A DNA stretch of 27,226 nt from Gemmatimonadota bacterium. GTDB taxonomy: Bacteria > JAAXHH01. This document shows positions 8,874 to 16,799 of this stretch, one piece after another; the stretch's first letter is position 1, and the number at the start of each line of letters is the position of its first letter. Below the pieces are notes generated by a model. It had not been told where the DNA came from. It saw nothing but the letters and a program-made list of their open reading frames with translations, and searched no databases. A program made the position numbers and the translations under genes. The stretch is taken from the NCBI GenBank assembly GCA_026713285.1, contig JAPOOT010000395.1, positions 1-27,226 of the forward strand, given 5' to 3'.

Positions 8874-8959
8874 GGTGGGGCAAATGCTCAGGTTAAATTA
8901 CTGATTTTCCGGGTCTTACACTGACCGTTCTTCCAGCCCTCCGATAGTTCGGACACCCC

Positions 8960-10303
8960 ATGCTCGACCTCTCCAGAAAACGCATCAACCGCACCATCCT
9001 AACCCTTGCGTGGCCGGCCATTCTGGAAAACCTGATGCACACGTCGGTGTATATCGTCGACAGCATCTTCATCGGTTCCCTGGGCACGCTGGCTTTCGCC
9101 GCCGTCGGCCAGAGTTCCATGATCCTCTTCACCGTGGTTTTCGTGTTCTACGGAGTCGGGGTGGCCACGGGCGCCGTCGTGGCGAGGAACCTGGGCCGCA
9201 ACGACAAGAAGACCGCCGCCGAAGCCGCCGGGCAGGGGATCATTCTGGGCACGACCATCGGGCTCATGGTGGCATCGCTGGGGTTGATGTTCGGCGAGGA
9301 CCTCATGGTGTTTCTGGGGACCGAGCCCGACGTCGTTGCGCGGGCCCAGGAGTACATGCCCATCGTCTTCGCCTTCAGCGTGCTGAGGCTGTTCATCTAC
9401 ACCAGCAGCGGGATCCTGCGGGCGGCCGGCGACACCAAGACGCCCATGTGGATCACGGGCATCATGAACGTGTACAACATCTTCGCCGATTGGGTGCTGA
9501 TCTTCGGAATCGGACCCTTCCCGGAAATGGGCATAACCGGCGCGGCCCTGGCTACGGGTACGGCCTACGCGCTGGGCGCCGCTTTGCTGGTATTCAAGCT
9601 GTTTCGCCGTCACGCGAATTTCAGGCTGCAGGGCAGCGATCTGGGGCGGATCAGACCGGATCTAATGCGGACCATCTTTCGGATCGCGGTACCGAATCTC
9701 GGAGAACAGATGGTCATGCAAAGCGCCTATTTCTCGTTCATGTGGATCGTGACCAGCCTGGGCACGACGGCCCTGACCGCGCATTTCATGACCATTCGGG
9801 TGGAGATGGTGTCCTTCATGCCCGTATTCGGGCTTTCCATGGCCGTGGCCACCGTGGTCGGGCAGAGCCTGGGGGCGGAACGCCCGGAGATCGCGGAGCT
9901 CGCCGTAAAGAAAGCCGCTCGAATCGGCCTGCTCGCCATGAGTGCGCTCGGTCTCGTCTTCGTCGCCGTACCCGGCCTGCTCGTAGGTATCTACAGTCCG
10001 TCGCCGGAAGTGTATGAACTGGCGGTGCTCTGCGTGCGTATCGCCGCCCTCGAATTGCCGACATCGGCCCTGCTGATGATCTATACCGGCGCCATGCGAG
10101 GCGCGGGTGACACCGTGAGCCCCATGCTGATTAGCATCTTCGGGGCGATTTTCCTGCGGATCGGCATGATGTACGTGTTGGTGATCGAACTGGGATTGGG
10201 ATTGCCGGGGGTATGGTACGGTACGGCGCTGGACTGGGGTATCCGCCTGGTGATCGCCTGGTTCCTTTTCCGAAGGGGACGCTGGAAAAGGATCGCGATC
10301 TAG
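8960..10303 (+). CDS. MATE family multidrug/metabolite exporter
   Basis: This is a 447-residue inner-membrane protein with about twelve hydrophobic segments arranged as two homologous six-helix halves, the size and topology of MATE (NorM/DinF type) Na+- or H+-coupled exporters. Typical features are the N-terminal LTLAWPAILENL, the GSLGTLAFAAVGQ segment of helix 2, GILRAAGDTKTPM in the first half, and its counterpart GAMRGAGDTVSPM in the second half. The last residues are short and basic (RRGRWKRIAI), consistent with a cytoplasmic C-terminus. No clear Shine-Dalgarno precedes the ATG; the start is placed from the N-terminal homology pattern. Substrate is unknown. The gene is followed by a hairpin/promoter region before dtd. 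Confidence 0.93.
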   Translation: MLDLSRKRINRTILTLAWPAILENLMHTSVYIVDSIFIGSLGTLAFAAVGQSSMILFTVVFVFYGVGVATGAVVARNLGRNDKKTAAEAAGQGIILGTTIGLMVASLGLMFGEDLMVFLGTEPDVVARAQEYMPIVFAFSVLRLFIYTSSGILRAAGDTKTPMWITGIMNVYNIFADWVLIFGIGPFPEMGITGAALATGTAYALGAALLVFKLFRRHANFRLQGSDLGRIRPDLMRTIFRIAVPNLGEQMVMQSAYFSFMWIVTSLGTTALTAHFMTIRVEMVSFMPVFGLSMAVATVVGQSLGAERPEIAELAVKKAARIGLLAMSALGLVFVAVPGLLVGIYSPSPEVYELAVLCVRIAALELPTSALLMIYTGAMRGAGDTVSPMLISIFGAIFLRIGMMYVLVIELGLGLPGVWYGTALDWGIRLVIAWFLFRRGRWKRIAI

Positions 10304-10329
10304 TGGGCGGATTCCTGCCCGTATACGGT

Positions 10330-10358
10330 TTGACAGCGAGCAAGCGGGCGACTACCAT
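10330..10358 (+). promoter_or_regulatory. Candidate sigma70 promoter for the dtd-maf operon
   Basis: TTGACA (10330-10335) and TACCAT (10353-10358) are separated by exactly 17 bases, about 50 bases before the dtd ATG. The whole element is embedded in a long hairpin-forming inverted repeat (10330-10380). Confidence 0.45.
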
Positions 10359-10380
10359 TAGTTGCCCGATTGCCTGTCAA
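10330..10380. repeat. 51-base interrupted palindrome between MATE and dtd
   Basis: Three nested paired segments are visible: TTGACAG (10330-10336) with CTGTCAA (10374-10380), GCAA (10340-10343) with TTGC (10370-10373), and CGGGCGACT (10345-10353) with AGTTGCCCG (10360-10368, one G-T wobble), closing on the 6-base loop ACCATT. About 20 base pairs form, with a 3-base bulge and one mismatch. No U-run follows. It could terminate MATE transcription, attenuate dtd, or be a REP-like element; no second copy was noticed in the window. Confidence 0.6.
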
Positions 10381-10410
10381 CGCATGGCGTTTCCGGGAGA
10401 TTCGTATAAA

Positions 10411-10854
10411 ATGAGAGTCGTATTACAGCGCGTCTCGAGCGCTTCGGTCACGATCGATGGCGCCGTAACCGGAGAAATCGGTCCCGGTCTCGTGCTGCTC
10501 CTCGGCATTGCCAGGGACGATGCGCCGGAGGACGTGGAGTACGTCGTAAGCAAGTGTGTCGGACTCAGGATCTTCGGAGACGATCAGGGAAAGATGAATC
10601 GGTCTCTGTTAGACGCGGGGGGCGAGGTACTGGCGATTTCGCAGTTCACTTTGTTCGGTGATACCCGCAAGGGTCGCAGGCCCGGTTTCGATGGCGCCGC
10701 GCCTCCGGAACACGCCGAACCGCTGTATGAACTGGCCATTGAACGCCTCAGGGAACATGGCCTACGGGTCGCTACCGGCCGTTTCGGCGCATACATGGAA
10801 GTGTCGCTGGTCAACGACGGACCCGTGACCCTAACTGTCGAGTCCCGCCGATGA
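10411..10854 (+). CDS. dtd: D-aminoacyl-tRNA deacylase
   Basis: This 147-residue cytoplasmic proofreading enzyme hydrolyses D-amino acids (and glycine mischarged on tRNA-Ala) from tRNA. Both family motifs are present: SQFTLFGD (77-84, the SQxTL motif) and NDGPVT (135-140, the Gly-cis-Pro motif that forms the chiral filter across the dimer). The N-terminus MRVVLQRVSSASVTIDG is canonical and fixes the start at 10411; GGGAGA lies 10 bases upstream. The frame extends upstream to 10213 but that stretch overlaps the MATE gene and has no family similarity. The stop overlaps the maf start codon by four bases (ATGA), indicating translational coupling. Confidence 0.97.
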   Translation: MRVVLQRVSSASVTIDGAVTGEIGPGLVLLLGIARDDAPEDVEYVVSKCVGLRIFGDDQGKMNRSLLDAGGEVLAISQFTLFGDTRKGRRPGFDGAAPPEHAEPLYELAIERLREHGLRVATGRFGAYMEVSLVNDGPVTLTVESRR

Positions 10855-11450
10855 AGGATATCGTCCTGGCCTCCTCCTCTCCCCGGCGGTCCGACCTGCT
10901 CAGGCAGATCGGGATGGCCTTCGAAGTGGTGCCGCCGGATGTCGACGAATCCCGGTTTCCCTTTGGCGACGACCCTCCCGGCACGGTGGAAAGACTTGCC
11001 CTGGAGAAGGCCCGCAGCGCGGCCCGCAGGGTCGACGCCCGTGGCCGCCTGGTGCTTGGTGCGGACACGGTGGTCCTGTTCGAAGACCAGGTGCTCGGAA
11101 AACCGGTGGACGCGGATGATGCGTTCAGCATGCTGGGCAGACTGACCGGCCGCACCCATCGGGTCCTGACGGGGTTTGCCCTGCTGCAGCCCGAAACGGG
11201 GTGCTCCGTGACGGCGCACGAGTGGACGACCGTCTACATGCGTGACTGCACCGACCAGGAGATCCGGGCATACGTGGATACCGGCGAGCCCCTGGACAAA
11301 GCGGGTTCCTATGGAGCCCATGCACTGGGCGCCGGACTGATTACCCGGGTCGAAGGCTGTTTCTACAACGTGATCGGCCTTCCTCTGGCCCGGTTGCTGA
11401 TTGCGCTTGAATCCTTCGACGGCGCCGCGGCCGGCCGAAGGACGGAATAA
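10851..11450 (+). CDS. maf: Maf family nucleoside triphosphate pyrophosphatase
   Basis: This 199-residue cytoplasmic house-cleaning enzyme hydrolyses non-canonical or modified NTPs to NMP and pyrophosphate. Motifs in order: ASSSPRRSDLL at the N-terminus (phosphate binding), ADTVV in GADTVVLFEDQVLGKP, LTGRTHRVLTG, the DKAGSYGAHALGA segment with the catalytic Asp-Lys, and FYNVIGLPL near the C-terminus. The pattern is closer to the dTTP/UTP-type (YhdE) than the 7-methyl-GTP-type group, but subclass assignment by eye is uncertain. Its ATG overlaps the dtd stop, so the two are probably made from one message. The YdjM-like gene begins 8 bases after its stop. Confidence 0.95.
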   Translation: MKDIVLASSSPRRSDLLRQIGMAFEVVPPDVDESRFPFGDDPPGTVERLALEKARSAARRVDARGRLVLGADTVVLFEDQVLGKPVDADDAFSMLGRLTGRTHRVLTGFALLQPETGCSVTAHEWTTVYMRDCTDQEIRAYVDTGEPLDKAGSYGAHALGAGLITRVEGCFYNVIGLPLARLLIALESFDGAAAGRRTE

Positions 11451-11458
11451 CCTCGCCC

Positions 11459-11977
11459 ATGGCCGATTTCCGTGGACATGTATGGGGAGGCCTGGTGGCC
11501 ACGCTCCTTTCCCTGGCGCTCTGTGTCGCCGGACTGTGGTGGACGGAACTTCTCGGTCCCTACCTGACCCTGGAAGTCTGGCCCAGGGTGCTTCTGCTGC
11601 TCTCGATCGGGTTGTTGTCGGCCTGTTTCCCGGACGTGGATACCGAGAGCAAATCGCAGCGGCTGTTCTACCGCCTGTTGATTCTGCTCGATATCTGGTT
11701 TATCTTGATCGGGGACTACCGGACAGCGGCCCTGCTGGGTCTCGGCGCCATGCTTCCGCTGCTCGGCAAGCACAGGGGGTGGACCCATACCTGGCTGGCC
11801 ATGTTGCTGGTGCCCGCGCTGTTCCTGCTCGTCCCCATGTATCTGAAAGGAAAGGTTGAATCCTTTCCGATCGTCTGCTACGTTGTATCGGTTTCGGCCT
11901 ATGCCAGCCACCTGGTGCTCGACGGATATATAGCACAAACGGGCAGGCGTATCCGCCGCCTGCTCGGAGCAAACTGA
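11459..11977 (+). CDS. YdjM-like membrane-bound metal-dependent hydrolase
   Basis: This is a 172-residue inner-membrane protein with about four to five hydrophobic segments. Metal-ligand motifs of the YdjM/DUF457 family are visible: an N-terminal FRGHVWGG (His7), FPDVDT (about 59-64), HRGWTHT (about 105-111) and SHLVLDG (about 149-155). In this family they are thought to coordinate a metal at the membrane surface; E. coli YdjM is LexA-regulated but no LexA-type box was noticed here. The gene starts 8 bases after maf and is probably co-transcribed. Physiological substrate is unknown, possibly a phospholipid by analogy. Confidence 0.82.
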   Translation: MADFRGHVWGGLVATLLSLALCVAGLWWTELLGPYLTLEVWPRVLLLLSIGLLSACFPDVDTESKSQRLFYRLLILLDIWFILIGDYRTAALLGLGAMLPLLGKHRGWTHTWLAMLLVPALFLLVPMYLKGKVESFPIVCYVVSVSAYASHLVLDGYIAQTGRRIRRLLGAN

Positions 11978-12006
11978 GCCGCGATTGAAGTCATCCTGGA
12001 GGAATC

Positions 12007-12300
12007 ATGAAAAGCGCACTGGAAATCGCCATGGAAAAGACCGCCGGCGCACAGGAAGGCGGCAAGTTGACGGACGAGCAACGTACCGGGATCGCCGACC
12101 TGGAAAAGGAATACCAGGCCAAGATCGCGGAACAGGAGATCATGAACGAATCGAAAATCAAGGCGTTGGCGGTCCAGACGCAGGGTCCCGAGTTTCAGGA
12201 GCAGGTACACGCCCTGCGGGAACAGTTGGTCCAGGAGCGGGAACGTCTGGAAGAGGAAAAGAAGGCGAAGATACAGGCGGTCCGCGACCAGGCCTCCTAG
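12007..12300 (+). CDS. Small coiled-coil protein of unknown function
   Basis: This 97-residue, highly charged protein lacks hydrophobic segments or a signal peptide. From about residue 20 onward it is Glu/Lys/Gln-rich with heptad-like spacing and few helix breakers, so a long helical coiled coil is likely. Codon use matches its neighbours. A strong ribosome site (GGAGGA, 4 bases before the ATG) supports the start. It lies 29 bases after the YdjM-like gene and 59 bases before the Gfo/Idh/MocA gene on the same strand. I do not recognise a family. Confidence 0.75.
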   Translation: MKSALEIAMEKTAGAQEGGKLTDEQRTGIADLEKEYQAKIAEQEIMNESKIKALAVQTQGPEFQEQVHALREQLVQERERLEEEKKAKIQAVRDQAS

Positions 12301-12359
12301 GTTTCCCCTCCCGGAACCGGGTGTTCTACGCACGCAACATGCGCATCGGAGAATATGAC

Positions 12360-13352
12360 ATGGCAAAGAAGCGTTTGCGCATCGCCCTGATCGGATGCGG
12401 AGGCAATATGCGGGGCGCCCACGTGCCGCGCATCCAGGCCGACGGCGGCGTCGAGCTTGCCGCGGTCGCGGATACTTCGGAAGAAGCCGCCCTGGCATTG
12501 ACGGACAGTTGGGGCAGTCCGGTGCCCTGCTACGCCGATTACCGGGAGATGATCCAGGATCAGAAACTCGACGCGGTGATGGTCAGTTCGCCTCACGCCT
12601 TGCACTACGAGCAGGTGGACTACGCCCTGGATCAGAATCTGCACGCCCTCGTCGAGAAGCCGCTCACCATTTCATCGCGGCATACGCGCGGGCTGATCAA
12701 GAAAGCGAAGCAAGAGAACCGGATTCTCATGGTCAGCTACCAGCGCAATTTCATGGCGCCGCATGTCTACGCACGGGAGTTGATTCGAAAGGGCACGATC
12801 GGCGAAGTGCGCGGCGTCGTGGCCTACGTCACGCAGAACTGGGGCGGTACCCGCGGATGGAGACTGGACCCGGCCCTGTCCGGCGGCGGCATGTTTCTCG
12901 ATACGGGCAGTCATCTCGTGGCTTCCACGCTGTGGATTACGGATCTCAAACCCCTTGAGGTGAGCGCTTTCCTGGATCTGGCGGGCAGGGACGTGGATAT
13001 CAACATGGTCGTGGCCGTTCGGTTCGAGGGCGGCGCGTACGGCACGCTGAACACCTTTGGAAACGCTTCCCGTCATGACGAACGCATCGCGATCCATGGC
13101 AGCGAAGGCAGCCTGGTTTTCCACCTGCACCAGTGGCGCGTCAAATCGGTTCTCTTGAACGACCAGCCCCTGGGCATTCCCAAAAGGATCCGGGAGGATA
13201 CGCCGGACGCGGCGTTCTTTCGCATGATTCGAAACGGCGGCAAGGGATATGAACTCCCGCACTTCGCACTCGCCGTGTCCCAGGTCAGCGAGGCGGCATA
13301 CCGTTCGGTGGAGGAAGGAAAGCCCGTCCAGGTCGCGGGACGGACCGCCTGA
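12360..13352 (+). CDS. Gfo/Idh/MocA family NAD(P)-dependent oxidoreductase
   Basis: This 330-residue cytoplasmic dehydrogenase has an N-terminal Rossmann fold with IALIGCGGNMRGAHVP (dinucleotide loop, 8-23), a VEKPLT motif near 98-103 carrying the catalytic Lys, and the C-terminal sheet domain typical of sugar and inositol oxidoreductases. GGMFLDTGSHLV contains the conserved Asp and His of the active site. The start is placed at 12360 because GGAG lies 9 bases upstream and the family N-terminus begins there; the frame is open upstream to 11985 but overlaps the coiled-coil gene. It is followed after 22 bases by an SDR, and the two dehydrogenases may act in one sugar- or polyol-oxidising route. 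Substrate is not predictable. Confidence 0.94.
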   Translation: MAKKRLRIALIGCGGNMRGAHVPRIQADGGVELAAVADTSEEAALALTDSWGSPVPCYADYREMIQDQKLDAVMVSSPHALHYEQVDYALDQNLHALVEKPLTISSRHTRGLIKKAKQENRILMVSYQRNFMAPHVYARELIRKGTIGEVRGVVAYVTQNWGGTRGWRLDPALSGGGMFLDTGSHLVASTLWITDLKPLEVSAFLDLAGRDVDINMVVAVRFEGGAYGTLNTFGNASRHDERIAIHGSEGSLVFHLHQWRVKSVLLNDQPLGIPKRIREDTPDAAFFRMIRNGGKGYELPHFALAVSQVSEAAYRSVEEGKPVQVAGRTA

Positions 13353-13374
13353 GCAACGGAACCAGGAGAATCCC

Positions 13375-14166
13375 ATGAGCGAAAAGGGACGGTTGGCCGG
13401 CAAGAAGGCGGTCGTCACCGGAGCGGGACGCGGCATCGGCCAGGCCATCGCGCTGCGACTCGCACAGGAAGGCGCCCATGTCGCCGCCGTGGACATCGAC
13501 CGCGACAGCGCGGAAGCGACGGCCGGCCTGATCCGGGACGGCGGAAGCGCCGCCGCGGCGTTGACGGTTGACCTGGTCCGCGTCGACCTCATCGAACCCA
13601 TGATCGAAGAAGCCGTATCGACGTTGGGCAGGCTGGACATCCTGGTCAACAACGCGGGAAGGGTGGAGATCAAACCGTTTCTCGACGTAACCGAAACGGA
13701 ATGGGACCAGATCATGGATCTCAATCTGAAAGGGACGTACTTCTGCATGCAGGCGGGAGCCCGCAGGATGATCCGGCAGGGAGACGGCGGTCGCATCATC
13801 AACATGTCCTCCATTTCGGGCAGGCACGGCCGGGCCGATTCGAGCGCGTACGCCGCCAGCAAGATGGGGATCATCAGCATCACGCAATCCGCCGCGCTTG
13901 CCTTCGCGGATCACGGGATCCTGGTCAACGCGCTGTGCCCGGGCGTCGTGGCCACGCCCATGTGGGACCACATCGACGAGGACCGTGCCCGCCTGTTCGG
14001 CTACGAGCGGGGAACGGCCCGTGCGCGGCTCGTGGAGAAGATTCCCCTCAAACGAGTCGCTCAGACCGAGGAGATCGCCGCCGCGGCCGTCTTCATCGCT
14101 TCCGATGAAAACACGCTGATTACCGGCCAGGCGATCAATGTAGACGGCGGCATGGAAATGAATTGA
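13375..14166 (+). CDS. SDR family NAD(P)-dependent oxidoreductase
   Basis: This 263-residue classical short-chain dehydrogenase/reductase has the cofactor motif TGAGRGIG (15-22), NNAG (92-95), Ser in NMSSIS (about 146), and catalytic YxxxK at Y159 and K163. The acidic residue after beta-2 (VDIDR) favours NAD over NADP. The C-terminus TGQAINVDGG is typical. Length is normal. AGGAGA 5 bases before the ATG supports the start; the frame is open further upstream but overlaps the Gfo/Idh/MocA gene. It is probably the last gene of the run starting at dtd, since a strong new promoter follows before kptA. Confidence 0.95.
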   Translation: MSEKGRLAGKKAVVTGAGRGIGQAIALRLAQEGAHVAAVDIDRDSAEATAGLIRDGGSAAAALTVDLVRVDLIEPMIEEAVSTLGRLDILVNNAGRVEIKPFLDVTETEWDQIMDLNLKGTYFCMQAGARRMIRQGDGGRIINMSSISGRHGRADSSAYAASKMGIISITQSAALAFADHGILVNALCPGVVATPMWDHIDEDRARLFGYERGTARARLVEKIPLKRVAQTEEIAAAAVFIASDENTLITGQAINVDGGMEMN

Positions 14167-14219
14167 ATCCACGGGTGGCGCGTTCGAGCAACCCCCGTCG
14201 CGGCCGTTCGGGATTGACC

Positions 14220-14248
14220 TTGACAGTGCTGAGCGTCCGCCGTATACT
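14220..14248 (+). promoter_or_regulatory. Near-consensus sigma70 promoter upstream of kptA
   Basis: TTGACA (14220-14225), a 17-base spacer and TATACT (14243-14248) lie about 70 bases before the kptA start codon. This is the best promoter match in the window and suggests that kptA and the glycosidase form their own transcription unit. Confidence 0.7.
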
Positions 14249-14317
14249 CGATAGGTTCCAGATCTAAAGACTGATCCCACCACATCGTACTGGCCAGGCA
14301 CAGGAAAGACACCATCA

Positions 14318-14920
14318 ATGGATCCAATAAGACGCGAGAGACTCTCCAAGCTCCTTTCCCTGATACTCCGGCATAAACCCGAAAGATTCTCCATATCCCT
14401 CGATGAAAGGGGATTCGCGCTGATCGACGACATCGTCGAGGCCATCCAGGAGAAGTTCGATCATCTGTCGACGGATGAAATCCTTGAGATCGCCGACGGC
14501 GCCGAGAAGAGAAGGTTCGAAGTGGAAGGGGACCGCATACGGGCGCGGTACGGACACAGTTTTCCCATCGACCTGGGGCTGCCTCCCGCGGACCCGCCCG
14601 AGTTTCTCTACTACGCGACGGTACCCGCGCGGGCCTCGGTCATTACCAATGGCGGCCTGTCCCCGAGCGACCGCCAGTATGTCCATCTTTCCCTGTCCGA
14701 AGAAATCGCGACGCAGGTAGCCATGAACCAGACGGATTCGCCGGTTGTTTTCCGCATCAACGCCCGCCAGGCCACCGAGGCCGGCGTAGATTTCTACGAT
14801 CGCTCGCCGGTCATCCTGACGACGGGCGTGCCCTCGGAGTTTATCGACGTGCTGAAGGAAGCGGCGCCTCCTCCCGCCGTCTTCGGCCGCCGCAGGCGGA
14901 AGGCTCCTCCGCGCAGATAG
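14318..14920 (+). CDS. kptA: RNA 2'-phosphotransferase (Tpt1/KptA family)
   Basis: This 200-residue protein removes an internal 2'-phosphate from RNA by transfer to NAD+, giving ADP-ribose 1'',2''-cyclic phosphate. The N-terminal half has SKLLSLILRHKPE with catalytic R18-H19 and RIRARYGHS with R75. The C-terminal ADP-ribosyltransferase-like lobe has DRQYVHLS with R119, completing the Arg-His-Arg-Arg set. One oddity: the usual LYHGT motif contacting NAD+ reads LYYAT (97-101), so a normally conserved His is Tyr. An Arg-rich tail (190-200) extends the C-terminus. Bacterial substrates of KptA are not settled, as most bacteria lack the tRNA-splicing pathway that makes 2'-phosphates. One base separates it from the downstream glycosidase gene. 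Confidence 0.93.
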   Translation: MDPIRRERLSKLLSLILRHKPERFSISLDERGFALIDDIVEAIQEKFDHLSTDEILEIADGAEKRRFEVEGDRIRARYGHSFPIDLGLPPADPPEFLYYATVPARASVITNGGLSPSDRQYVHLSLSEEIATQVAMNQTDSPVVFRINARQATEAGVDFYDRSPVILTTGVPSEFIDVLKEAAPPPAVFGRRRRKAPPRR

Positions 14921-14921
14921 C

Positions 14922-16037
14922 ATGCGCCGCCTCGTCCTCCCCTTACTGGGCCTGCTGCTCGCGATCAGCCTGCTGTTGTTCGACCTGACCATCCTGTGGT
15001 CGGGCCGCACCGCCATACGTCCCGTGATGCAGAAAGGCGTCGCCCTGGGGGTTTTCAAAGCCTCGAAGGGCATGTCCTACTACCAGTCCTCCCTGGAAGA
15101 CATCGCGGCCCTGGGCGCATCCCACCTTTCCGTACCTGTATTCATCCTGCAGGATTCCGTACATTCCGTCACCCATTTCTCCCGCCCGTCGGACGGCGCC
15201 ACGCGGGAACAGTACGAACGCGTCGTCCGGGAAGTCATCGACTACGCCCACCGGATGGGCTTGAAGGTCCTGCTCACGCCCATCGTCAACCTGGATCGCC
15301 CCGGCAAGAATGAATGGCGCGGCACCATAGCCCCGCGAGACGTGGACGCATGGTTTGAGAGTTACCGCGGTCAGATCCGTCATTACGCCTTGCTGGCCGC
15401 GGAAATGGACGTTGAGTATCTGAGCGTGGGTACCGAACTCGTATCGACCGAAAGGTACACCGGGCATTGGCGGGAAATCATCGCCGAGGTACGCGGGATC
15501 TATCCGGGACAACTCACCTATTCGGCGAACTGGGACCGGATCGACCAGGTCGCCTTCTGGGACGAACTTGATTTCCTGGGCATTTCGGCGTACTATGAGT
15601 TAACGGATTCGGAGGACCCCACCGTGGAAGAACTGGTTTCCGGGTGGAGGCCGGTCAAGGATCGGTTGCTGCGTTGGCAGGCCCGATGGAATAAACCTCT
15701 GTTGTTTGCAGAAATAGGTTACATGAGCCAGTCCGGGGTCGCCGGCCATCCCTGGAACTATGTGACGGAGGCGCCCATCGACCTGGAGGCACAGCGGATA
15801 TGCTACGAGGCGCTGCGGCTGGCCTGGGAAGGGGAGGGACGGTTTGCCGGCCTGTACCTGTGGATATGGGAACCGGACAAACGGGGTGAATTGGACCGGG
15901 GTTACAATTTCGCGGGGAAGCCCGCGGAAACCGTCGTGCGCGACTGGTACCACAGCCTGCCGGACAATGCCAACGTCCTCGATTACGCCGTCAACGGCAT
16001 GGAAAGGTTTCTGCGTTCCCTGCGAACGGGACTGTGA
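14922..16037 (+). CDS. GH113-like glycoside hydrolase (TIM barrel), membrane-anchored or secreted
   Basis: This 371-residue protein has a strongly hydrophobic N-terminal segment (3-26), a signal anchor or uncleaved signal. The mature part resembles GH113 (beta-mannanase-type) TIM barrels: KGMSYYQSS near 49-57, VKVLLTP-like strand near 115-120, YLSVGTEL with candidate acid/base E172, ISAYYEL near 221-227, LFAEIGYMS with candidate nucleophile E264, and YLWIWEPD near 312-319. Activity on beta-linked mannose or glucosamine polymers is possible, but fine specificity cannot be read. It starts 1 base after the kptA stop, so its translation is probably coupled to an RNA-repair gene, an unexpected partner. 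A short hairpin (16039-16053) follows the stop. Confidence 0.82.
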   Translation: MRRLVLPLLGLLLAISLLLFDLTILWSGRTAIRPVMQKGVALGVFKASKGMSYYQSSLEDIAALGASHLSVPVFILQDSVHSVTHFSRPSDGATREQYERVVREVIDYAHRMGLKVLLTPIVNLDRPGKNEWRGTIAPRDVDAWFESYRGQIRHYALLAAEMDVEYLSVGTELVSTERYTGHWREIIAEVRGIYPGQLTYSANWDRIDQVAFWDELDFLGISAYYELTDSEDPTVEELVSGWRPVKDRLLRWQARWNKPLLFAEIGYMSQSGVAGHPWNYVTEAPIDLEAQRICYEALRLAWEGEGRFAGLYLWIWEPDKRGELDRGYNFAGKPAETVVRDWYHSLPDNANVLDYAVNGMERFLRSLRTGL

Positions 16038-16038
16038 G

Positions 16039-16053
16039 GAAACCGGCGGTTTC
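16039..16053 (+). terminator. Weak hairpin at the end of the kptA-glycosidase unit
   Basis: GAAACCG-G-CGGTTTC begins one base after the glycosidase stop codon. In RNA it would form about six pairs. No T-run follows, so termination is uncertain. Confidence 0.25.
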
Positions 16054-16160
16054 TAAGCCGACTGGACGATTTCTACCCGTGTTGATGGTTTCTTTCGATT
16101 CGAACTGCTAATTGATCTGCGGACAGGAACACTTGCCTTGGTCGACGGAGGTAGTACAGC

Positions 16161-16787
16161 ATGAACAGCGTCTTCATATACTGGGACAATTCGAATATCT
16201 TCCATGAGGCACAACGGTTGGCGGAAGAACGAGGTGAAGGTACCAATGCCCGCTATCGCGTACGTATCAATTTCGACAATATGATGCGACTGGCACATGC
16301 GGACCGACACCTACAGAAAGCGCTCGCCGTGGGTTCCGTCCCGCCAGAAATGCGGCAGTTATGGAACAGGATGGAGAACAGGGGGGTGGAAGTTCACCTG
16401 TTCGACCGGGGCAGCGCCGTTCGTAGCGAACAGGAAATGCCCGACCGAGTCTTGCAATTGCGCATGCTGGAAGACGCATTGGATCACAACGGCGATCCGG
16501 GTACCGTGGTGTTGTTGACGGGCGATGGAGCGGGGTACTTGGAAGGTGCGGGTTTCCACAGTACGTTGGAGCGTATGCACAGGCGCGGTTGGCGCGTGGA
16601 GATCCTTTCCTGGGCGCATTCATGCAACCTGCGCATGCGCCGATGGGCGCAAGAGAACGGCGTATTCGTAGCGTTGGACGATTTCTACGGGGCTATTACC
16701 TTCCTGGAACCATCCAAGCCCGGGACAGAACTTGCTTCGGCGCGGGACTCCGAGCCGCTGGACCTGTCTCGGAGGTCTGTGACGTGA
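16161..16787 (+). CDS. NYN domain (PIN-like) ribonuclease-type protein
   Basis: This 208-residue soluble protein belongs to the NYN/LabA group of PIN-like metal-dependent RNases. The first acidic residue is in FIYWDNSNIF (D9), the second in the PDRVLQLRM helix (D95), and the third in VLLTGDGAG (D122), the usual acidic triad. The remaining strand-helix pattern (VEILSWAHSCNLRM) fits the fold; the last 25 residues look disordered. Start is supported by GGAGG about 8 bases upstream. The RNA target is unknown. It follows the kptA unit by 123 bases and may or may not be co-transcribed; two RNA-acting enzymes side by side is suggestive of a shared RNA-repair or RNA-decay role, but that is inference. 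Confidence 0.88.
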   Translation: MNSVFIYWDNSNIFHEAQRLAEERGEGTNARYRVRINFDNMMRLAHADRHLQKALAVGSVPPEMRQLWNRMENRGVEVHLFDRGSAVRSEQEMPDRVLQLRMLEDALDHNGDPGTVVLLTGDGAGYLEGAGFHSTLERMHRRGWRVEILSWAHSCNLRMRRWAQENGVFVALDDFYGAITFLEPSKPGTELASARDSEPLDLSRRSVT

Positions 16788-16799
16788 TTGGGAATGTGG

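Larger units (their letters stand above)
8626..8959. other. 334-base divergent intergenic region (ahcY / MATE)
   Basis: No gene is seen here. The region holds a candidate minus-strand promoter for ahcY with two short palindromes, and a candidate plus-strand promoter for the MATE gene. Its central part is AT-richer than the flanking genes. No SAH or SAM riboswitch consensus could be recognised in the roughly 95-base ahcY leader. Confidence 0.6.

Noticed and set aside
9010..10017. 335-codon plus frame inside the MATE gene
   Set aside because: Arg/Gly/His-rich composition typical of an out-of-frame translation of high-GC DNA; the MATE frame has proper membrane helices.
12672..13883. 403-codon minus-strand frame
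   Set aside because: Shadow of the Gfo/Idh/MocA and SDR genes; no recognisable protein features.
13285..14445. 386-codon minus-strand frame
   Set aside because: Shadow of the SDR and the start of kptA; it also crosses the strong plus-strand promoter.
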